A stretch of DNA of 64,000 nucleotides from Trichodesmium erythraeum GBRTRLIN201 (GTDB lineage: Bacteria > Cyanobacteriota > Cyanobacteriia > Cyanobacteriales > Microcoleaceae). The position numbers and the translations under genes are program-made. The notes under the pieces are model-generated. The model made no database searches. It saw nothing but the letters and a program-made list of their open reading frames with translations, and was not told the origin of the DNA. Below are positions 60,162 to 64,000 of the stretch, in pieces. The stretch covers positions 43,829 through 107,828 of the forward strand of contig JAGGDU010000176.1 of NCBI GenBank assembly GCA_018457135.1, written 5' to 3'. The stretch's first letter is position 1. Each line of letters begins with the position of its first letter.

Positions 60162-60572
60162 CTAGCAATGTCTCAAATAACTAGCATATACATAACCATA
60201 ACAAGGATATGAAATTCTTGCCCAACCATCATGGTAACCAGTAACACGGACATGGGTACCAGGATATAATGCATTTATAACCCGACCCCAAGGATATGTT
60301 CTCACCCGCAAATTTTTGTAACGAGTTGTTACTCGACGACACCTGCCATAAGATCTCCTATAAGACCCGCCATGATACCTACCATGATATCGGTGAGCGA
60401 GTTTATCTTCTGCTTTAGTTTCAGCAGGAACTTTAGTTACTGACTCATCAACAATGGGAGTCTTTTGAGATGATACTGCTGCTGTAGAAGTAAGACTAAT
60501 ACCAGAAACAGCAGCAATAGATATAATAGTACTCATTGCTACAGATTTTGTCCAACTCATCATGTGTTTCAT
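60162..60572 (-). CDS. Secreted SH3-domain protein
   Basis: A 136-residue protein starting at ATG 60572. Residues 1-34 form a signal peptide (basic start, hydrophobic core SIAAVSGISLTSTAA). A His/Tyr/Arg-rich linker (RYHGRYHGGSYRRSYGR) follows, then a bacterial SH3 domain (about 80-136): LRVRTYPWGRVINALYPGTH, VTGYHDGWARI and YGYVYASYL. Such domains bind cell-wall peptides or act as targeting modules in the periplasm. Three Cys residues in the mature part could form a disulphide. It stands alone. Confidence 0.85.
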   Translation of the reverse strand: MKHMMSWTKSVAMSTIISIAAVSGISLTSTAAVSSQKTPIVDESVTKVPAETKAEDKLAHRYHGRYHGGSYRRSYGRCRRVTTRYKNLRVRTYPWGRVINALYPGTHVRVTGYHDGWARISYPCYGYVYASYLRHC

Positions 60573-61110
60573 TTTCTACTCTTCAATTATGATTTCACAA
60601 TATCTTACTTTTCTTATTTATCCTCTCAGAAAAGATGACCTAAGACATGACATTTAATATTAATTTTATTTAATCAAATGTTGTTATCTGTCCATTGAAC
60701 AAGATATTTTCTTTTGATGCTGTCATCTATGTTTTTTTGTCCCTATTTTAGTCATAATGGACCCACAAAAATAACTTAGCAATAAACTAAACAAGTACAC
60801 AGAATTAATTACATAATTAATTACATATTTTGTATAGGCCTTAAATTCTTACACTACATACCACAACTCAAACCTTGTATAGTTAAATAATGACTGTAAT
60901 GGTGCTTACTATAAATAGTGGAACTCAAGTTAATGGGGTATAGTATTTTTTTTCTCTAACTTATTCTTTGTTACATAAACTCTACATCAAAATCAAAACA
61001 TTATGTGGCTCTAAAATCTCTGTCAAAATATTGACATTAAATTCATAATATGATAGCTTCATACTAATTTTTTATCACTACTCTATTTTTATTCTTTAGT
61101 CAAAAATTTT
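60573..61110. other. Divergent spacer upstream of purC
   Basis: AT-rich, about 540 bp, between two divergent genes. I see no purine riboswitch or strong hairpin; promoter sites cannot be fixed by eye. Confidence 0.4.
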
Positions 61111-61839
61111 ATGTCATCTCATCAAAAACTTTACGAAGGTAAAGCTAAAATTCTCTATACTACTGACGATCCAGAAATATTGCTAACTTATTTTAAAGAT
61201 GATGCTACAGCATTTAATGCTCAAAAAAAAGGCACAATAACAGGGAAAGGTAAGATTAACTGTACTATTTCCAGTCATATATTTAAACTATTAGAAACTA
61301 ATGAGATACCTACTCATTTTATTGATTGTCCCGCATCAGATAAAATGCGAGTCCGAAGGGTGAAAATTCTACCAATAGAAGTCATTGTGAGAAATATTGC
61401 TGCTGGTAGTCTTTGCAGACAAACTCTCTTAACAGAAGGAACTATCTTGAAATTTCCCTTAGTAGAATATTGTTACAAAAATGATACTCTACAAGACCCA
61501 CTTCTGACACGCGATCGCCTCTTAATACTAGAATTAGCTACCCCAGAACAATTAGAGCAAATACGAACTTTTGCGGTGAAAATTAATGATATTCTGATAA
61601 ATTTCTTTAACCAGTGCCAAATTACTCTTGTGGACTTCAAAATCGAATTTGGCCTAGATAAGCATGAGAATCTAATTCTAGCGGATGAAATAAGTCCAGA
61701 TAGCTGCCGACTTTGGGACCAATATCAAACCGACCCAAACCAGCGAGTTATGGACAAAGACCGATTTCGTCGGGATCTTGGTAAAGTAGAAACTGGGTAT
61801 CAACAAGTCCTAGAAAGGATTTTAGCTCATCAAGGTTGA
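61111..61839 (+). CDS. purC: Phosphoribosylaminoimidazole-succinocarboxamide synthase
   Basis: A 242-residue enzyme of purine synthesis that joins CAIR and aspartate with ATP to form SAICAR. The family start KLYEGKAKILYTT, FKDDATAFNAQKKGTI, the VIVRNIAAGSLCR block, LVDFKIEFGLD and LADEISPDSCRLWD are all present. The length is normal. The start is ATG at 61111. No other pur genes are nearby. Confidence 0.96.
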   Translation: MSSHQKLYEGKAKILYTTDDPEILLTYFKDDATAFNAQKKGTITGKGKINCTISSHIFKLLETNEIPTHFIDCPASDKMRVRRVKILPIEVIVRNIAAGSLCRQTLLTEGTILKFPLVEYCYKNDTLQDPLLTRDRLLILELATPEQLEQIRTFAVKINDILINFFNQCQITLVDFKIEFGLDKHENLILADEISPDSCRLWDQYQTDPNQRVMDKDRFRRDLGKVETGYQQVLERILAHQG

Positions 61840-61984
61840 GAGAACCCTCAACAGTGTACAATTCTACATAAAAACTGGGTCTGAAGCATTGCCCTTTTAG
61901 GGTAACTTTTTAGTTGATTCTGTTTGAATAAATATGTCATTCTAAATGTTATTCTTAAATTCTTATGATGAAAGCTAAATTTAA

Positions 61985-63240
61985 GCATTGCACATATCCA
62001 AATAATGGGACAAAAATACCGATTGGCCAAGCTATTTGGTTCTGTTCGTGTTTTCTGGAATGACAGTTTAGCTTTCTGGCTTGAAAAAACACAATTTAGG
62101 AGAGAAAAAACCTGCTAACTCCCTCGCCACAAAAACAGTTTATTACTCAAACTAAAAAGACTGAAAATAGAGAATGGTTATCAGAAGTTTCTGCTACATC
62201 TTTGCAGCGCCTTTGTAGCAATCTTTGAATGATTTAAACTAAGCTGATAAAAGCTTTTCTAAGTCAACCAAAGGTGAGAGGAAAAGTAGATATATTTTAC
62301 CTCCTAAATTCAAAACTAGAAAGTCATGCACCAACGCCAATGTTTACAAAAGGAGGGTTTAAGTTTAATCAACATAAAGTCTATGTAGCTAAAGTTGACA
62401 AACTCAAAATATTTGGCTTTTTTGAGTTGCCTAGTGAACCATTATAAGCTACTATTATTAAAAACTAAGCTGATAGATATTTCTGAATTTTTATAGTATA
62501 AATAAATCCAGAAAACTTACCTCAAACTGATAATTCAGTAGGTATAGATTACGGTAGGGATATTGCATAAAATGTCCGTACATGATCAAAAAATTGATAC
62601 CCCAAAACTGTTGAAAAAACGGATTGAGAAGTGTTGAACATTAAGCAAGTCTTTTTCTCACGAAACTAGGGTGTCTAAATAATATGAAAATGCACGAATT
62701 AGGAGGGATAAATTTAAAACAAAATCAAAATAGATAAGGACAGAATTTCTGCATAAATTATCTACTGAAATAATTGGTAAAAACCAGTAAAAACTAAACA
62801 ATTTTTTTGAAATCTTGGAATATTTTTAGTATGGTAAACATTGCAACCCATTCCCATCTCCTTCTAGAAGGGGAGCAAAAGGGTTAGGTATCTGATGATA
62901 TGTTGAATAACATGTAGGAATTTTTTATAAGGAAGGAAAAACAAAAAAATACGGTCGTGATTTAAAAGTAATTAGTCGTTGAGAATTAAAATCTCAAACT
63001 TTTTTATACTTTAGGTTTATAGGCGATAAGTTAGACCTTTCAGTTAGAGAATAGGAATTTCTTAAACAACTAATACAAAAACTACCGTAGATAAACATAA
63101 AGCAATAGATATATTAGTCGCGGGCGGGCAGTCCGAGGTATTAAATGGACGTGGAGGTCAGCTTAACCTACCCCCAAAAAGGGTGAGTGAAGCAGTCAAG
63201 GAAACGTCAACCTCCCGAGGAGCTAGGGCTCAGTAGTAAT
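61985..63240 (+). pseudogene. Decayed IS200/IS605-type TnpB gene
   Basis: Plus-strand fragments follow TnpB order. N-terminus: YRLAKLFGSVRVFWNDSLAF (62012-62071). Middle: SLQRLCSNL, FKTRKSCT-like patches. Then KKRIEKC and KSFSHETR, YENARI and a LHKLSTEIIGKNQ block (about 62600-62790). C-terminal end: AIDILVAGGQSEVLNGRGGQ (about 63103-63160). Stops and frameshifts occur throughout, and the catalytic Asp and Glu region cannot be read. No tnpA was found. The GC-richer end (63115-63260) could include the old right end and omega-RNA region of the element. Confidence 0.75.
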
Positions 63241-63302
63241 TCCCGTGTCTTTAGGCCTGGGAGGATGTCAATGGTGTGTGGATTGTACGGGATAGTAATT
63301 AT

Positions 63303-64000
63303 ATGTGCTTGTATCCGTTTTTAGTGGCCATTTTTGCGGCTTTAACAACTTTTGGAATCTCAAAGTCTGCTAATGCTCAAATATTTGGGAGTAGTGTAGA
63401 TACTGATTTAGTTTTTATATCAGTTAATTCAAAAACACAGTTTGCTAAACTTTTTTCTACCAAATCTTTTTTAGATTTAGGATCAAGTTTCCCTTCACAA
63501 AAATTATTTGTTAGTAGGAATAACTTGTTGAGTAAGTCTTGGTCGGAGGCAGAAATAAAGTTAGATTTTGATAATTTATTAAAGATCAAAGAAATTACAA
63601 AATCATCTTCTATTTATAAGAAAGAATTGGCTAATTTTTGGGATTTGTATGTTTTGGAAAATCTAGAAAATCCTCAACTAATCCTAACTAATAAATCAAC
63701 AAAAACTAAATCTGAATTTTTAGTAAATAAACAATTTTCTGTCAGCATTTCTAATCTGGAAATGTTTAACAATAGGAATCAAAATTTTCAGAAATTGGTT
63801 TTGTCAAAATCAACAGAAACTAAATCTGAACCTTTAATAAATAAACAATTTACTGCAACTATTCCTCAAGGAAAAATAGTTGAGAATAATAGTCAAAATT
63901 CTCAGAATGTGGTTTTGTCAAAATCAACAGAAACTAAATCTGAATCTTTAGTAAATAAACAGTTTATTGCCAATATTCCTCAAGGAAAAATAGTTGAGAA
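63303..64000 (+). CDS. Secreted repetitive protein, cut by the right window edge
   Basis: An open frame of 232 codons runs from ATG 63303 to the window end without a stop. Residues 1-25 form a signal peptide (YPFLVAIFAALTTFG, cleavage likely after SANA). Residues about 148 onward contain three imperfect repeats of about 38 residues, each with KSTETKSE, a V/INKQF motif and IPQGKIVENN. The protein is Ser/Lys/Asn-rich and probably surface-exposed or periplasmic. I recognise no domain. The frame is open upstream of the ATG for a short way, but the signal peptide favours this start. Confidence 0.65.
   Translation, partial: MCLYPFLVAIFAALTTFGISKSANAQIFGSSVDTDLVFISVNSKTQFAKLFSTKSFLDLGSSFPSQKLFVSRNNLLSKSWSEAEIKLDFDNLLKIKEITKSSSIYKKELANFWDLYVLENLENPQLILTNKSTKTKSEFLVNKQFSVSISNLEMFNNRNQNFQKLVLSKSTETKSEPLINKQFTATIPQGKIVENNSQNSQNVVLSKSTETKSESLVNKQFIANIPQGKIVE
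63755..64000 (+). repeat. Direct repeats of about 120 bp inside the edge ORF
   Basis: The unit ttgtcaaaatcaacagaaac..aaatagttgagaa starts near 63798 and 63915, with a more diverged copy near 63690. The unit keeps the reading frame and codes for the repeats of the secreted protein. More copies may follow beyond the window. Confidence 0.8.

Noticed and set aside
1..64000. tRNA, rRNA, CRISPR arrays
   Set aside because: No cloverleaf with a convincing T-loop (GTTCRANNC), no rRNA blocks, and no regularly spaced 25-40 bp repeats were seen. The repeats found are tandem or inverted and of the wrong type. A tRNAscan or CRISPR finder run would be decisive.

Overview
The window comes from a filamentous cyanobacterium. 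It carries photosystem I (psaA, psaB) and photosystem II (psbB, psbT) core genes, cyanobacterial-type rps1, hisC, trpS, larE and a HetI/Sfp-type phosphopantetheinyl transferase, a cyanobacterial arginine dihydrolase/ornithine cyclodeaminase, scattered HIP1 octamers (gcgatcgc), and a fraC-fraD-fraE operon for cell-cell septal junctions. The DNA is AT-rich and unusually gene-poor: by my own sum, intact genes cover only about 54% of it. The rest is long spacers, decayed genes, transposase debris and short repeats. This pattern fits Trichodesmium or a close marine relative; the genus is inference from gene content and density, not proven.

Layout. 1-10 kb: a decayed Uma2-type gene, a VanY-like carboxypeptidase missing a zinc-ligand histidine, an aspartoacylase-family enzyme, yidD, ygfZ, a broken formylglycine-generating-enzyme domain among IS debris, trpS and a metF-like gene. 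10-22 kb: hisC, larE, fraCDE, a tandem CobO-like ATPase, a triplicated repeat, the HetI-type transferase, a dead IS630 copy and a glutamine-synthetase-family gene. 22-34 kb: mostly accessory or decayed DNA, with a ruined UbiB-type kinase gene and a compact putative defence locus (cytosine-5 DNA methyltransferase facing a HEPN-DUF262 pair), then a 3.5 kb gene desert. 34-54 kb: pilT-like ATPase, a KaiB-domain protein, a lipoprotein with an acidic tail, psaA-psaB, psbB, psbT, nrdR, rps1, a HAD hydrolase and metK. 54-64 kb: argZ/agrE, a decayed three-gene cluster (GNAT acyltransferase, methyltransferase fragment, unknown protein), a secreted SH3 protein, purC, a TnpB relic, and a repetitive secreted protein running off the right edge.

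How the genes work together. The photosystem genes supply the reaction-centre cores. The fra operon supplies the filament's intercellular channels. ArgZ/AgrE would release ammonium and proline from arginine, for example from cyanophycin. The methyltransferase-HEPN-DUF262 set looks like a modification/nuclease defence system.

Most noteworthy observations: the methyltransferase/HEPN/DUF262 locus; a homologous leader of roughly 70 to 150 nt placed upstream of both psbB and rps1; an exact 112-bp tandem duplication near 39.2-39.4 kb; the VanY His-to-Tyr change; and the extent of gene decay. Several starts were revised: yidD to 3026, larE to 12631, fraE to 13730, the glutamine-synthetase-family gene to 21731, and metK to a TTG at 52535 behind a strong ribosome binding site.
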